From Oceanobacillus piezotolerans (GTDB lineage Bacteria; Bacillota; Bacilli; Bacillales; Amphibacillaceae): 64,000 nucleotides of DNA. Below, piece by piece: positions 33,520 to 43,008 of the stretch; position 1 is the first letter of the stretch, and the number at the start of each line of letters is the position of its first letter. Under the pieces are notes generated by a model. It saw only the letters and a list, made by a program, of their open reading frames with translations. It ran no database searches and had not been told where the DNA came from. The DNA is taken from assembly GCF_003665065.1 (NCBI RefSeq), contig NZ_RCHR01000008.1, positions 1 through 64,000 on the forward strand, read 5' to 3'. The translations under genes and the position numbers were made by a program.

Positions 33520-35426
33520 TCTATTGACTCCTCCTCATTCATTTTTTTAAATATAGTAATTGCCAATGGGGGTACCATTATTTTGATATGCTGGGCTAAT
33601 CCATGCCATTTCTCCGGGAAACTGAAATGACGATCTTTATTTACTTGTCCTGATCCCCCATATTGCTCTTTATCAGAGTTAAATATTTCTTGATATAATC
33701 CAGATTCTGGAACACCGATTTTATAGTCATAGTAAACATTTGGTGTAAAGTTACAGACTATAATAAGTTCTTCTTTTGATTTATTACTTTTTCTTCTAAA
33801 CGCAATGATACTTTGATCTACATTATGAGGATCTATCCATTCAAATCCGTTGGGATCATGATCCAATTCAAATAATGCTGGATGCTCTAAATAGAAATGA
33901 TTTATTGTTTTTATATAAGTGTAGATTCCATGATGAAGAGGATATTCTAAAAGATGCCAATCAATTTGTTCCTTGTCTTTCCACTCTGCGTATTGTCCCA
34001 CTTCACCTCCCATAAATAATAACTTCTTACCAGGATGTGCAATCATATATCCTAACAGCAATCTTAAATTGGCAAATTGCTGCCATTGGTCACCTGGCAT
34101 TTTATCGAGAAGAGACTTCTTCCCGTGCACCACTTCATCATGTGAAAGTGGTAATAGAAAGTTTTCTGAATAAGTATACATATAAGAGAATGTAAGTAAG
34201 TTATGATGCCATTTACGATGAACAGGGTCTTTCTTCATATATTTCAACATATCGTTCATCCAGCCCATATTCCATTTATAATTGAACCCTAAACCGCCTG
34301 AATAAGTTGGTGCGGTTACCAATGGAACATCTGAACTATCTTCTGCCATCATTAAGGTTTTCGGATGATAGGAGAACACAACTTCATTCAATTTACGAAT
34401 AAATGCGATTGCTTCTAAATTCTCTTCTCCGCCATATGAGTTATATATCTTCTCTTCGAAGTCAGGGCGATCAAAATTAAGATAGAGCATACTTGCAACT
34501 GCATCAACTCTTATTCCGTCTACATGATATTCTTCTATCCAAAATAAAGCATTGGATATTAAAAAGCTTTGCACCTCCGGCCTGCCAAAATCAAAGGTTA
34601 ATGTTCCCCATGATCTTTTTTCTGCCTTTTTTGGATCTGCATACTCATACAGAGGCTCACCATCAAATTCTCTAAGTGCAAAATCATCTTTACAGAAGTG
34701 CCCTGGAACCCAGTCCATGATGACACCTATATCATGCTTATGACATTGGTCAATAAAATATTTAAAATCTTCTCGTTTCCCATATCTCGAAGTCACGGAA
34801 AAATAACCTGTAATTTGATAACCCCATGAAAGATCAAAAGGATGCTCCGCTAGAGGTAAGAGTTCTATATGCGTAAACCCTAGTGTTTGGACATAAGGAA
34901 TTAACTCATCAGCTAATTCACGATAAGTATAGTAAGCTCCATCTTCTTTTTTCTTCCAAGAACCTAAATGAACTTCATAGATATTAATAGGAGATTCATA
35001 CGGATTATATTGCTTTTTCCTTACCTGCCAATCGGAATCCTCCCATTTATAAGTAGAGAATTCTGGAGTAAGCGACGCTGACTTCGGTCTTAACTCACTT
35101 TGTTTGGCATAAGGGTCTGCCTTCATCCTTACTTCTCCGGATTTGGAGATTATCCTGTATTTATAAGGCATATTGGGAGCGATATCTGTAAAGAACCCCA
35201 CCCAAAGCCCTTCATTTGTGATTCGCTCGAGAGCATGCATGCAACCATCCCAGTTATTAAAATCACCTGCAACGAATACCTCTTTTGCATTTGGTGCCCA
35301 TACAGCAAAACGAAATCCTTTAACGCCTTGATATTCAATGGAATGACACCCTAACATCTGGTGGCTGCGATAATTCGTCCCTTGGTGAAATAAATATATA
35401 TCCTGCTCCGAAATTTGATAAGCCAC
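33516..35426 (-). CDS. glgB: 1,4-alpha-glucan branching enzyme
   Basis: Introduces alpha-1,6 branches into glycogen. A GH13 enzyme of 636 aa. N-terminal CBM48 domain ([24 protein letters not shown], ~35-60). Catalytic domain with [28 protein letters not shown] (nucleophile Asp ~310), MMAEDSSD (acid Glu ~353) and [13 protein letters not shown] (~415). GTG start with AAGGAGG upstream. First gene of glgBCDAP. A candidate promoter TTGATT-18-TATACA lies at about 35547-35576 on the minus strand, over a 14-bp direct repeat. Confidence 0.95.
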   Translation of the reverse strand: MAYQISEQDIYLFHQGTNYRSHQMLGCHSIEYQGVKGFRFAVWAPNAKEVFVAGDFNNWDGCMHALERITNEGLWVGFFTDIAPNMPYKYRIISKSGEVRMKADPYAKQSELRPKSASLTPEFSTYKWEDSDWQVRKKQYNPYESPINIYEVHLGSWKKKEDGAYYTYRELADELIPYVQTLGFTHIELLPLAEHPFDLSWGYQITGYFSVTSRYGKREDFKYFIDQCHKHDIGVIMDWVPGHFCKDDFALREFDGEPLYEYADPKKAEKRSWGTLTFDFGRPEVQSFLISNALFWIEEYHVDGIRVDAVASMLYLNFDRPDFEEKIYNSYGGEENLEAIAFIRKLNEVVFSYHPKTLMMAEDSSDVPLVTAPTYSGGLGFNYKWNMGWMNDMLKYMKKDPVHRKWHHNLLTFSYMYTYSENFLLPLSHDEVVHGKKSLLDKMPGDQWQQFANLRLLLGYMIAHPGKKLLFMGGEVGQYAEWKDKEQIDWHLLEYPLHHGIYTYIKTINHFYLEHPALFELDHDPNGFEWIDPHNVDQSIIAFRRKSNKSKEELIIVCNFTPNVYYDYKIGVPESGLYQEIFNSDKEQYGGSGQVNKDRHFSFPEKWHGLAQHIKIMVPPLAITIFKKMNEEESID

Positions 35427-35872
35427 TTAGCGACATACCTCCTTCATTATCTATTAAGTGAAGATCTTACCAACCATTTTCATGGAACGAACATAGTGTT
35501 TATCCTTTATTAATCCATCCTGCCTTTCGTGGGGTAAACAAAATATATGTATATTGAATCAAGATAAATTTAATCAAGATAAATTAATTATAATCTGAAT
35601 AATTATTCACTTCAATACGGAATCGTACTAATTTTTTCGACAATTCTTACACTTTTCTCCAAATTTACACCTTTTCTGTCGAATCGTTTAAAGATTTCTT
35701 TACAAACAATATTTGTTTAAAAGAGTGAAAATTCGGCTATCATTCTTTTAGGCAGGCAATCTATCTTTTTGCCTAATTAAAATTTAGGTTTCGCTCAAAA
35801 GCCATTTTTTCACACATATCAAATTCATTATATTTCCATTATTTAAACAGGAACATATACTATACTACAGAG
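35427..35872. promoter_or_regulatory. glgB-amyX divergent control region
   Basis: About 445 bp without a gene. It holds a direct repeat AATCAAGATAAATT (35557-35570 and 35572-35585) overlapping the likely glgB promoter. A weak relative of the AAACAAACGTTTGTTT palindrome (AAACAATATTTGTTT, 35704-35718) also occurs. A promoter for amyX is at its right end (TTTCCA-17-TATACT, -10 near 35861-35866). Very A+T-rich throughout; no CcpA cre site was recognised. Confidence 0.5.
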
Positions 35873-35927
35873 GGTAGGGCGAAGAGCTCCAGGGATAGGA
35901 GAATATTGAAACTTAAGTCCCTACCAT
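35873..35927 (+). other. Structured leader of amyX
   Basis: GGTAGGG (~35873-35879) pairs with CCCTACC (~35919-35925), enclosing CTCC/GGAG (35887/35897). The fold is compact and starts close to the expected transcription start. No known riboswitch class was recognised and no terminator follows. Confidence 0.4.
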
Positions 35928-35990
35928 TCCATTAAAATCACTTTTAATTTGATATTGATTACATTACCTACCCCAAAGGAGTTGCTTTCT

Positions 35991-38156
35991 GTGAACACTC
36001 ATATTGCATGGATAGATGACATCCATGAGTTAACGGTTATTGGTGATTTAGTAACACTGAATCATAAACAGGATAATCCAGTCATTTATTTTAAAGGACA
36101 GAATAGATATTACCAGGCACATGTAGATGAGAAGATAAATGAATCGACAATAAAGATTCGCTATCACGATGAACTTCCAATAGGAGAGGAATTAGCTCTC
36201 ATATGGGATGACATTAAAATACCAATCTACCCTGGAGCAATTGTGCGAACCCAATGGTTTGATGAGAAATATTCCAATATAGATGCAGTATTAGGAGCAA
36301 CATGTCTGCCCTCCTCAACCATCTTCTCTATTTGGGCACCTACAGCAACCTCCATCAAGCTTTTGATTGGAGAAAATAAGAGCCATTTCCTTGTGAAGAA
36401 GGATAAAGGGTTATGGGAGCTGACTCTGGAAGGAGACTGGCATGGATACACCTATCAGTATGAAGCTCAGATTAATGGAGAGACGAGAATTATAAATGAT
36501 CCTTATGCAAAATCATTATTAGCTAACAGTAAAAAAGCTGTCGTTCTTAATTTCGCAAAAACAAAACAATTCAATGAGCCATATCATCGCCCATCTGTTA
36601 AAAACTTACAAGATGCGATTATCTATGAACTACATGTAAGAGATGCTACGATTCAGGCTTATGCTGGTGTGAAAAACAAGGGGAAATTTATTGGATTGAC
36701 AGAAAGGGAGACCACAACTGAGAATGGATACTCAACAGCCCTGTCTTATATTAAAGAGTTAGGCTGCACCCATGTACAGTTGCTTCCTATTAATGATTTC
36801 GGCCGTGTAGATGAGCTTTCCAAAAAACCATCCTATAATTGGGGATATGACCCTTTATACTTTCAAGTACCCGAAGGAAGCTATGTTACCACTCCAGAGG
36901 ATCCAATTGTGAGAGTAAATGAGTGTAAGGAAATGATTCAAGCTTTCCATCAAGAAGGTTTATCCGTCATACTGGATGTTGTTTATAATCATGTTTTTAT
37001 TATGGAAGAATCGCCGTTTGAGCAACTCGTTCCTGGGTATTATTTCAGGTATCACTTAGATGGAATACCTAGCAATGGAACTGGAGTTGGAAATGATATT
37101 GCGACAGAAAGAAGAATGGTTAGGAAATTTATCTTAGATACCATTGACTTATGGCTCCGCGAATATAAAGTGGATGGATTTCGGTTCGACCTAATGGGAG
37201 CAATGGATATCGAAACGATGTCTCAAATTGCAGAGCGCTGCAGAAAAGAGCCCATACCCATTATGCTTCTTGGGGAAGGTTGGGAGCTTAACACTGCCTT
37301 GGCATCAAATCAAAAAGCAACAAATCGAAATTCCAGTCAGCTAAGAGAGATCCATTTCTTTAATGACTTCTTCAGAGATACATTAAAAGGAAATCTATTT
37401 TACAACGAGGATACTGGATTTGTAAATGGTAATGGCAAGTTTATAGAAAGGTTGCCACATCTAGTTTCTGGTTCTTCTTTAGAGCAATATGGAATTCCTA
37501 TTGTATCTGATGTTTCCCAAACCATTAATTATGTGGAATGCCATGATAACCATACTCTTTGGGATAGACTAATGCTTACGAATCCGGATGATAGTGAACA
37601 AACAAGAAAGAAAATGCATCAGCTGGCTACTGGGATAACCTTATTAAGCCAGGGGGTTCCTTTTATTCATGCTGGTCAAGAATGGTTTAGAACGAAACAA
37701 GGAGTGGAAAACAGCTACATTTCCGATGATGAAATAAATCAGTTAGATTGGAAGAAAAGAGAAGAAGAAGCAGAGAATATCGACTTTGTGAGGGAGCTAA
37801 TCCAATTAAGAAAGCAATACCATGTATTCCGATTAGCATCTAAAGAAAGCATCCAAAGAAGACTGCATATTTTAGACACCAAGAATCCTGTATTTGGTTT
37901 TACCTTATTAGGGGTAGAAGAGGACTTTTCCATTTATATTAATCCAACCAAGAACAGCTATTCCCTGCACCTTCCATCTCCTGGCATCTGGCAGGTCGCA
38001 GTCTCCAACGATATTGCAAAACGCCATACAAAGCCATTAATCCTAGGTGAATATACAGATATCAATGCCCTTGAATTAATTGTATTTGTAAAAAATCGTA
38101 AAAAAGTAGATCCTAAAGAGAAACTCGAATCAACAGGAATTTTACATGCCCGTTAA
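35991..38156 (+). CDS. amyX: Type I pullulanase
   Basis: Hydrolyses alpha-1,6 links of branched glucans. A cytoplasmic 721-aa GH13_14 enzyme without signal peptide. N-terminal domain (1-100), CBM48-like segment (FSIWAPTATSIKLLIGENK, ~105-125), pullulanase signature YNWGYDP (~280-286), nucleophile Asp in VDGFRFDLMG (~385-394), acid Glu in LLGEGWEL (~420) and VECHDNHTLWD (~510). GTG start, because AAAGGAG lies 9 nt before it. Divergent from glgB, so it probably debranches stored glycogen together with GlgP. Confidence 0.92.
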   Translation: MNTHIAWIDDIHELTVIGDLVTLNHKQDNPVIYFKGQNRYYQAHVDEKINESTIKIRYHDELPIGEELALIWDDIKIPIYPGAIVRTQWFDEKYSNIDAVLGATCLPSSTIFSIWAPTATSIKLLIGENKSHFLVKKDKGLWELTLEGDWHGYTYQYEAQINGETRIINDPYAKSLLANSKKAVVLNFAKTKQFNEPYHRPSVKNLQDAIIYELHVRDATIQAYAGVKNKGKFIGLTERETTTENGYSTALSYIKELGCTHVQLLPINDFGRVDELSKKPSYNWGYDPLYFQVPEGSYVTTPEDPIVRVNECKEMIQAFHQEGLSVILDVVYNHVFIMEESPFEQLVPGYYFRYHLDGIPSNGTGVGNDIATERRMVRKFILDTIDLWLREYKVDGFRFDLMGAMDIETMSQIAERCRKEPIPIMLLGEGWELNTALASNQKATNRNSSQLREIHFFNDFFRDTLKGNLFYNEDTGFVNGNGKFIERLPHLVSGSSLEQYGIPIVSDVSQTINYVECHDNHTLWDRLMLTNPDDSEQTRKKMHQLATGITLLSQGVPFIHAGQEWFRTKQGVENSYISDDEINQLDWKKREEEAENIDFVRELIQLRKQYHVFRLASKESIQRRLHILDTKNPVFGFTLLGVEEDFSIYINPTKNSYSLHLPSPGIWQVAVSNDIAKRHTKPLILGEYTDINALELIVFVKNRKKVDPKEKLESTGILHAR

Positions 38157-38264
38157 CTAAGAGAAGATTGAATCTATTAGATAACTTGCCACTCGTCATA
38201 CCTTTGGGTAAATGCCTTAGTTACACTTATCCATATAAGAATGTTTTTATACTTTCTTATCTGT

Positions 38265-38280
38265 AAACAAACGTTTGTTT
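38265..38280. promoter_or_regulatory. Perfect palindrome AAACAAACGTTTGTTT (upstream of patatin gene)
   Basis: A 16-bp perfect palindrome in the 320-bp gap before the patatin-like gene. An identical copy lies at 53688 and a near copy at 14183. Likely operator of an unidentified, perhaps TetR-type, regulator. Confidence 0.5.
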
Positions 38281-38363
38281 GAATGAAAAGCCTTCACCTT
38301 GCCTTGCCGTTGTTCTTAATTAATTCAAATATGCTATACTAGATTTATAATTTGATTATAAAT

Positions 38364-38452
38364 GCCCGTTCTCTTATTGGAGTTAAAACTCGCCATTTAA
38401 AAGGCAGTATATCCTTTCTTTAAGAGATGAATATACTGCAGGCAATGACGGG
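38364..38452 (+). other. Multi-hairpin leader of the patatin-like gene
   Basis: CCCGT (38365) pairs with ACGGG (38448). Inside are GAGTT/AACTC, GCC/GGC and a strong GCAGTATAT/ATATACTGC hairpin (38404-38439). A TATACT -10 box lies just before it (~38334). It could be a cis-acting RNA; no known class recognised. Confidence 0.4.
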
Positions 38453-38475
38453 AATAGTAAGGGAAGTGTACGAAA

Positions 38476-39387
38476 TTGACAGACAGCGCAAGCCTTTTAC
38501 TAGAAGGCGGTGGCATGAGATGTGCTTACACTGCAGGCGTTATGGACTTCTTTTTAGACAGTAACATTTATTTTCCTGTGATTGCAACAGCATCAGCTGG
38601 AACGTTGATTGGAAGCTCCTACTTATCCAATCAACGAGAGCGTAATTTTAAACTAATAGAAGAATTAGGGAGTAATCCAGAAACGGTTTCTTTAAAGAGA
38701 ATGATACGAGAAAAAGAAATCTTCGGAATGGATTATATTTTTGACAAGCTTCCTCGTGAAATTGTTCCATTAGACTTTGAAACGTTCTCCGAATCCTCAA
38801 CAAAGCTGATTATTGGTACAACAGATGTAAACACAGGGAAGCCTGTCTACTTTGATCACTACGATACAACGGATGACCTCTTCACCATTACTAGAGCTTC
38901 CTGTTCCTTGCCTGTATTGGCACCTAGTATGTTATATAAGGGCTATGAATTAGTAGATGGCGGTGTTTCTGATCCAATTCCAATTCAACCTCTTATAAAG
39001 TCAGGCCTGAAAAAACACGTTGTAGTCCTCACACGAAACCGAGGGTATATTAAGAAGGGCACAAAGCTTAATTGGTTTTTCAAGCGACACTTTAGAGAAA
39101 AACCCGCACTGATAAAATTATTACGCGAACGCCATCTAACTTATAATCATACGATGGAGTTACTATATGAAATGGAAAAGCGCAACGAGGTATTTATCAT
39201 ACAGCCTGAGTTACCATTACAAGCCGGACGCTTCGAAAAGAGCATTGATAAATTAATCTATTTATATGAAGAGGGATACCAGGAAGCAAAGAGTAAAGCA
39301 GCAGAACTTCAAGACTTTCTCCACATGCCAGAAGGAATCCCTGATACAGTTGAAGCAGATTATAGCGCGACCATGATTCCTTCTTAA
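38476..39387 (+). CDS. Patatin-like phospholipase
   Basis: A 303-aa serine hydrolase of the patatin family. Oxyanion motif LLEGGGMRCAYTAGV (8-22). Nucleophile in TASAGT (Ser ~41), where the usual first Gly of GxSxG is Thr. Catalytic Asp in VDGGVSDP (~160). No signal peptide, so cytoplasmic, like YjjU-type proteins. TTG start with AAGGGA 11 nt upstream; a weak start codon behind a structured leader suggests low or controlled expression. The lipid substrate is unknown. Confidence 0.85.
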   Translation: MTDSASLLLEGGGMRCAYTAGVMDFFLDSNIYFPVIATASAGTLIGSSYLSNQRERNFKLIEELGSNPETVSLKRMIREKEIFGMDYIFDKLPREIVPLDFETFSESSTKLIIGTTDVNTGKPVYFDHYDTTDDLFTITRASCSLPVLAPSMLYKGYELVDGGVSDPIPIQPLIKSGLKKHVVVLTRNRGYIKKGTKLNWFFKRHFREKPALIKLLRERHLTYNHTMELLYEMEKRNEVFIIQPELPLQAGRFEKSIDKLIYLYEEGYQEAKSKAAELQDFLHMPEGIPDTVEADYSATMIPS

Positions 39388-39397
39388 ACCATAAAGT

Positions 39398-39623
39398 GGC
39401 TGGGACACAATTAAACTGCTTAACAAAAAAGACGAACATTGTGCTATTTTAGCGGAGGAAATATACGTAGACTCCTACGGGAGGATAGGCCTAGGTGAGA
39501 CCCCGCAGTGCGTTAGCACGAGGAGGCTCAGCAGCCGCCCGTGGAAAGCGAAGTATATTTCCGTAGCGGTTACCTCCGCTATTTTGTTAGTTTTTTCTTT
39601 AAAGCAAACACATTTGTCCAGCC
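39398..39623. repeat. Palindromic intergenic repeat element, copy 1
   Basis: A 226-bp element with ends GGCTGGGACA and TGTCCAGCC (inverted). It holds GGAGGAAATATACGTAGACT on one side and AAAGCGAAGTATATTTCC on the other, plus a G+C-rich centre (GAGGAGGCTCAGCAGCC). The reverse complement of copy 2 (44071-44306) has the same blocks in the same order. No reading frame. It resembles the non-coding palindromic repeats common between genes in this family of bacilli. Probably mobilised in the past by a transposase in trans, or spread as a terminator-like repeat. Confidence 0.8.
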
Positions 39624-39629
39624 TCTTTA

Positions 39630-40382
39630 TTATTCTACCTTTAATGCTTCATATCTAAAACCTAGCATCTGATAGTTTTGCTTTTGATACATTTCACGTG
39701 GAGTATCCTCTCCATCTGCTACAAGAATCACCGTGTGCTCCGGAAAAGTCTCCATAACAAACTTTTGAAGCTCTGTACCAATTCCTTCCCTTTGGAATTC
39801 CTTCTTCACCTGCAGGCCATCGATTTCAACTGTCTTATCTGCAAGAATAACATCCACATATCCTACAGCACTTCCCTGCTTAAACGCTAAGAGCTGCACG
39901 ATACCAGCATCTCGAAAGTGATTTTTATTTAGGTCGATTTTCTTCTTAGCAAAGCTCTCTCCATACTCTAAATCATGTTCAAAATTTAACGATAAATAAT
40001 CTTCCAACGTATCCTCGGTTACCACTTTTATTTCGATACTACCTGTGGAGGCTGTGATAGGAAAGCACTCCGGTTTTATCGCATAGAGCTCTAGAAACCC
40101 TATATCATACTTATTTTCTTTCAGGTATTCCTCTACCTCTGTCGCTAATTTCTCATTTTCTACAAAACAGAATTTCAAGTGATTTTGCCCATTCTTCACA
40201 TGAAACTCCTTTAATGCAATTTCAGCTTCTCGGAATTCAGCGAAACTCGGTGATTTTTTAAATTGCATAAAATTGCTATCGTAACGATTAAGCATCTCTG
40301 GATAATGCAATATAGCATATAAATCATTCTCTATGGCGACATTCCCAATGACATTTATATTCTTGAACGTTATATTTTCCAT
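39630..40382 (-). CDS. GNAT-family N-acetyltransferase
   Basis: A 250-aa protein. The C-terminal ~110 residues form a GNAT fold with acetyl-CoA motif LQVKKEFQREGIGTELQKFV (~195-214) and MYQKQNYQMLGFRYE at the end. The N-terminal half (ENDLYAILHYPEMLNRYDSNF) is a second, divergent domain seen in some Bacillus GNAT proteins. Start after AGAAGGAG. Substrate unknown. No partner gene; the repeat element lies just downstream. Confidence 0.8.
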   Translation of the reverse strand: MENITFKNINVIGNVAIENDLYAILHYPEMLNRYDSNFMQFKKSPSFAEFREAEIALKEFHVKNGQNHLKFCFVENEKLATEVEEYLKENKYDIGFLELYAIKPECFPITASTGSIEIKVVTEDTLEDYLSLNFEHDLEYGESFAKKKIDLNKNHFRDAGIVQLLAFKQGSAVGYVDVILADKTVEIDGLQVKKEFQREGIGTELQKFVMETFPEHTVILVADGEDTPREMYQKQNYQMLGFRYEALKVE

Positions 40383-40485
40383 TATGTACTCCTTCTGTAT
40401 TCCTTCATGTACTATTTCTCTTGCTCTAATATCTATAACTGCACCTGCTTATTTCTGTCCTTCTTACGCTGTTTCTTTACAACCG

Positions 40486-41103
40486 TTATGCTGATGGACC
40501 TAAACGGTAAACCAGAAAACGCTCATAAGAATTTCGTTCATACAGTCCCGGAAGTTTGATCTCCTTTATAAGATTAAATACCGTTTCATGCTCCAGAAAA
40601 TAAATATATTCTTCATGCGGATAGTAAAGGATAATCTCCACGTCGCGCATCTTTTCTTCAGTGGATTGGATAATCCGATCAACAATCTTACGGAAAATCT
40701 GAATAGAAAACGGATGAAAGAAATAAAAACGATTATCTGTAGGGTTAATTTCATATTCTTCTGCTAAACAGCAATGAAAATGCAGCTCATGCCCTTCTAC
40801 TCTTGTTTTCTTATGGTAGTTTTCAAGATTTTTAAGGGCCTCCCGATAAAGACGTTCATCTTTCTCTACTCCAGTAACCGTTGCCTGATGGAAATAATGC
40901 ATAAAGAAGTTCAATCTTCCTTTACCGCTTCCAAAATCAACAATATGGTCGGTTGCTTTCACGTCATACTGTTTGCAAAATACTTCCAGCGCCTGATAAG
41001 GTGTCGGTTCATATGGGTGATAATGAATAGAATGGCCAGAAGGCTGATTCCTGTCTTCCCTCGTTTTAATATTTAGTAATTTGTCGTAATAATATTCCTG
41101 CAT
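40486..41103 (-). CDS. Class I SAM-dependent methyltransferase
   Basis: A 205-aa Rossmann methyltransferase. Motif I HIVDFGSGKGRLNFFM (~53-68) and motif II acidic loop GVEKDERLYREA (~78-89) are clear. FYFFHPFSIQIFRKI (~128) takes the place of motif IV. It is found in bacilli as a stand-alone gene; the substrate is not predictable. Start after GAGGAA. Confidence 0.8.
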   Translation of the reverse strand: MQEYYYDKLLNIKTREDRNQPSGHSIHYHPYEPTPYQALEVFCKQYDVKATDHIVDFGSGKGRLNFFMHYFHQATVTGVEKDERLYREALKNLENYHKKTRVEGHELHFHCCLAEEYEINPTDNRFYFFHPFSIQIFRKIVDRIIQSTEEKMRDVEIILYYPHEEYIYFLEHETVFNLIKEIKLPGLYERNSYERFLVYRLGPSA

Positions 41104-41186
41104 AAGCTTCCTCTTTACTTTGTATTGTCAGATAATTAGTGTTTTATGTTATTATATACTAAAACAATATAAGTGTGGTGGATGCA

Positions 41187-42128
41187 ATGCAAAAAATTCA
41201 AACCGTATCGTTGATTGGGCTGGGAGCCATCGGGGCCTCATATGGCAGCAAGTTAAACCAGTTATTAGGCGATCAGTTTCGTGTGATTGCCAATCAAGAA
41301 CGTATTCATCGTTACAGAGAGAGCCGTTTTACTATTAATGGGGAAGAACAGCCAGCTTTCCATTATGTCACACCTGAGACAAAAGTGGAACCTGCTGATT
41401 TAGTTATCTTTGCCACCAAGAATGCAGAATTAAGGAACGCAATGGAAGAAGCACAATACCATATTGGAGAAGACACGATTATTCTATCCCTGCTAAATGG
41501 AATTTCTAGTGAAGAGGAAATCTATGAGGCAACAAATAATAAACATATTCTTTACAGCATGTGTGTTGGGATAGATGCAGTAAGGAACAATACTGCCATC
41601 CGTTATTCAAGTCTTGGAAAGATATGTTATGGTGAACGTGATAAATCCGTCTCGGAAGATGTCCTACGTGTAAAGGAGCTATTTGATACAGCAGGAGTTC
41701 CTTGTGAAATTTCAGAGGATATTTGGCATACACTATGGGCTAAGTTCATGTTCAATGTGGGAATCAACCAAACTTCTGCTGTTTTAAAAGCACCGTACGA
41801 CTATTTTCAAAATATCCCTGCTCTTCATGAGTGGATGGAATCGGCAATGTATGAAGTTGTTCGCATCTCAGAGCACGTTGGCGTTCATTTAACAGAAGAA
41901 GATGTCAAACAGTATCGCCCGATTTTGCAAAAATTATCTCCAGATGGGCAAACTTCTATGCTGCAAGACATACTTGCAGGCCGGAAAACCGAAGTTGAAT
42001 ATTTTGCTGGGAAGGTATGTGAATTAGGACAAAAATATAATATTCCTACGCCAGTTAATGATCAGCTTTATAAAATAATTCATATTTTAGAGGAAATGGA
42101 AAAACACAAACAGTCACAGCCCGTTTAA
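41187..42128 (+). CDS. panE: Ketopantoate reductase family protein (PanE/ApbA)
   Basis: NADPH-dependent 2-dehydropantoate 2-reductase fold, 313 aa. Rossmann motif SLIGLGAIGASYG (~8-20), FATKNAEL (~70), SLLNGISSEEEI (~95-106) and the C-terminal helical domain with Lys in WAKFMFNVGINQTSAV (~190) and SMLQDILAGRKTEVEYFAG (~260). In vivo it could make pantoate for CoA, but the family also includes unrelated reductases, and no panB/C is nearby. The ATG at 41187 is preferred over GTG codons 9-12 bp upstream; GGTGG precedes it. Confidence 0.8.
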   Translation: MQKIQTVSLIGLGAIGASYGSKLNQLLGDQFRVIANQERIHRYRESRFTINGEEQPAFHYVTPETKVEPADLVIFATKNAELRNAMEEAQYHIGEDTIILSLLNGISSEEEIYEATNNKHILYSMCVGIDAVRNNTAIRYSSLGKICYGERDKSVSEDVLRVKELFDTAGVPCEISEDIWHTLWAKFMFNVGINQTSAVLKAPYDYFQNIPALHEWMESAMYEVVRISEHVGVHLTEEDVKQYRPILQKLSPDGQTSMLQDILAGRKTEVEYFAGKVCELGQKYNIPTPVNDQLYKIIHILEEMEKHKQSQPV

Positions 42129-42196
42129 TACATAGAGAGAACACGCAGAGATAAGCCACTTATTTCTGAAGTTCTCTCTATTGTTGTTTTAAGTAT

Positions 42197-42568
42197 TTAA
42201 CCTGTGCAAATCATTATCTGGTGGCCATCAGGGTCGCCGATAGTGAAAAAGGAAAAATCATCAAATTCAGTGATTTCGGATGTAATATCATAGTTTAAAG
42301 TTTGCACATAGTGATATGCCGCTTTGATATCGTCTGTATGAAAGTTAAATAGTGGATATTCTTGAGGTGTAACTTTTTTACCTGAAGTAGGACCAGCATC
42401 CAGGGTTAAGCCGGTATGGTGATTGATTTGAATATTATAGACAGGGAGACTTACCTCACTCTCAACGTACTGCTGACCTAACAGATTAGTATACCATTTT
42501 ACAGAATCCTTAAGATTTTTAACATGCACGAATACAGTATTCATCCGATTTTGGATTGGACTATTCAA
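42197..42568 (-). CDS. VOC-family (glyoxalase-like) protein
   Basis: A 123-aa single-module vicinal-oxygen-chelate protein. NTVFVHVKNLKDSVKWYTNLLGQ (~10-32), PLFNFHTDDIKAAYHYVQTL (~72-91) and FFTIGDPDGHQIMI (~106-119) give the beta-alpha-beta-beta-beta pattern. Would act as a dimer on an unknown small molecule. TTG start with AAGGGGG 8 nt upstream; the first internal ATG has no ribosome site. Confidence 0.78.
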   Translation of the reverse strand: MNSPIQNRMNTVFVHVKNLKDSVKWYTNLLGQQYVESEVSLPVYNIQINHHTGLTLDAGPTSGKKVTPQEYPLFNFHTDDIKAAYHYVQTLNYDITSEITEFDDFSFFTIGDPDGHQIMICTG

Positions 42569-42716
42569 GATATTAACCCCCTTTTATTTTCAATTCTATA
42601 TTCGTCTAATCCAGTTAAAATCCCTTCAAGTATGAGGGATTTAACAGGACAAGGGTATTTTTTTCAACAAAAAGCGAAAAATATAGTAGAAACCATGTAT
42701 GTAAAGGAGCTCTATT

Positions 42717-42773
42717 ATGTTGGAGTTACATACCAAAAATGGCTTTTGGAATTGGATGACAGCGTCGGCATAA
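42717..42773 (+). CDS. Possible 18-residue peptide gene
   Basis: AAAGGAG followed 7 nt later by ATG opens a 19-codon frame that encodes MLELHTKNGFWNWMTASA. The ribosome site is excellent. The product is short, Trp-rich and ends in a small hydrophobic stretch. Nothing else in this 440-bp gap (42569-43008) explains the site. No homologue known to me; could be chance. Confidence 0.35.
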   Translation: MLELHTKNGFWNWMTASA

Positions 42774-42899
42774 GAGCATATAGTAAATAACTTAACCGGT
42801 CGATATCTTAGTCAAATTAGCTAAGCACCTAATTTAATAAATTATTAGGAATGTTATATCCATTCAATCGTAAGTTAATAGTAGTGAATATACTTTAAT

Positions 42900-42946
42900 A
42901 AAGTGAAACTTCATTGACTGGGGACACTTTTCTTCCCTTTTCAATG
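42900..42946 (+). repeat. Short copy of the 22131 hairpin element
   Basis: AAAGTGAAACTTCATTGA then CTGGGG...TTCCC...TCAATG. The first ~24 bases and the first hairpin match the element at 22131-22177 (AAAGTGCAACTTCAATTAG...), but the rest is missing. It lies 60 bp before the ykuK start. Confidence 0.45.
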
Positions 42947-43008
42947 TTTGTTATACAGATATTTATTGTACATCCCGCTTTCATACTCTCTATAAAAGGA
43001 AGGGAACA

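Noticed and set aside
38265..38280. CcpA cre site at the AAACAAACGTTTGTTT palindrome
   Set aside because: The central CG fits, but the TG...CA ends required by cre (TGnAAnCGnTnnCA) are missing.
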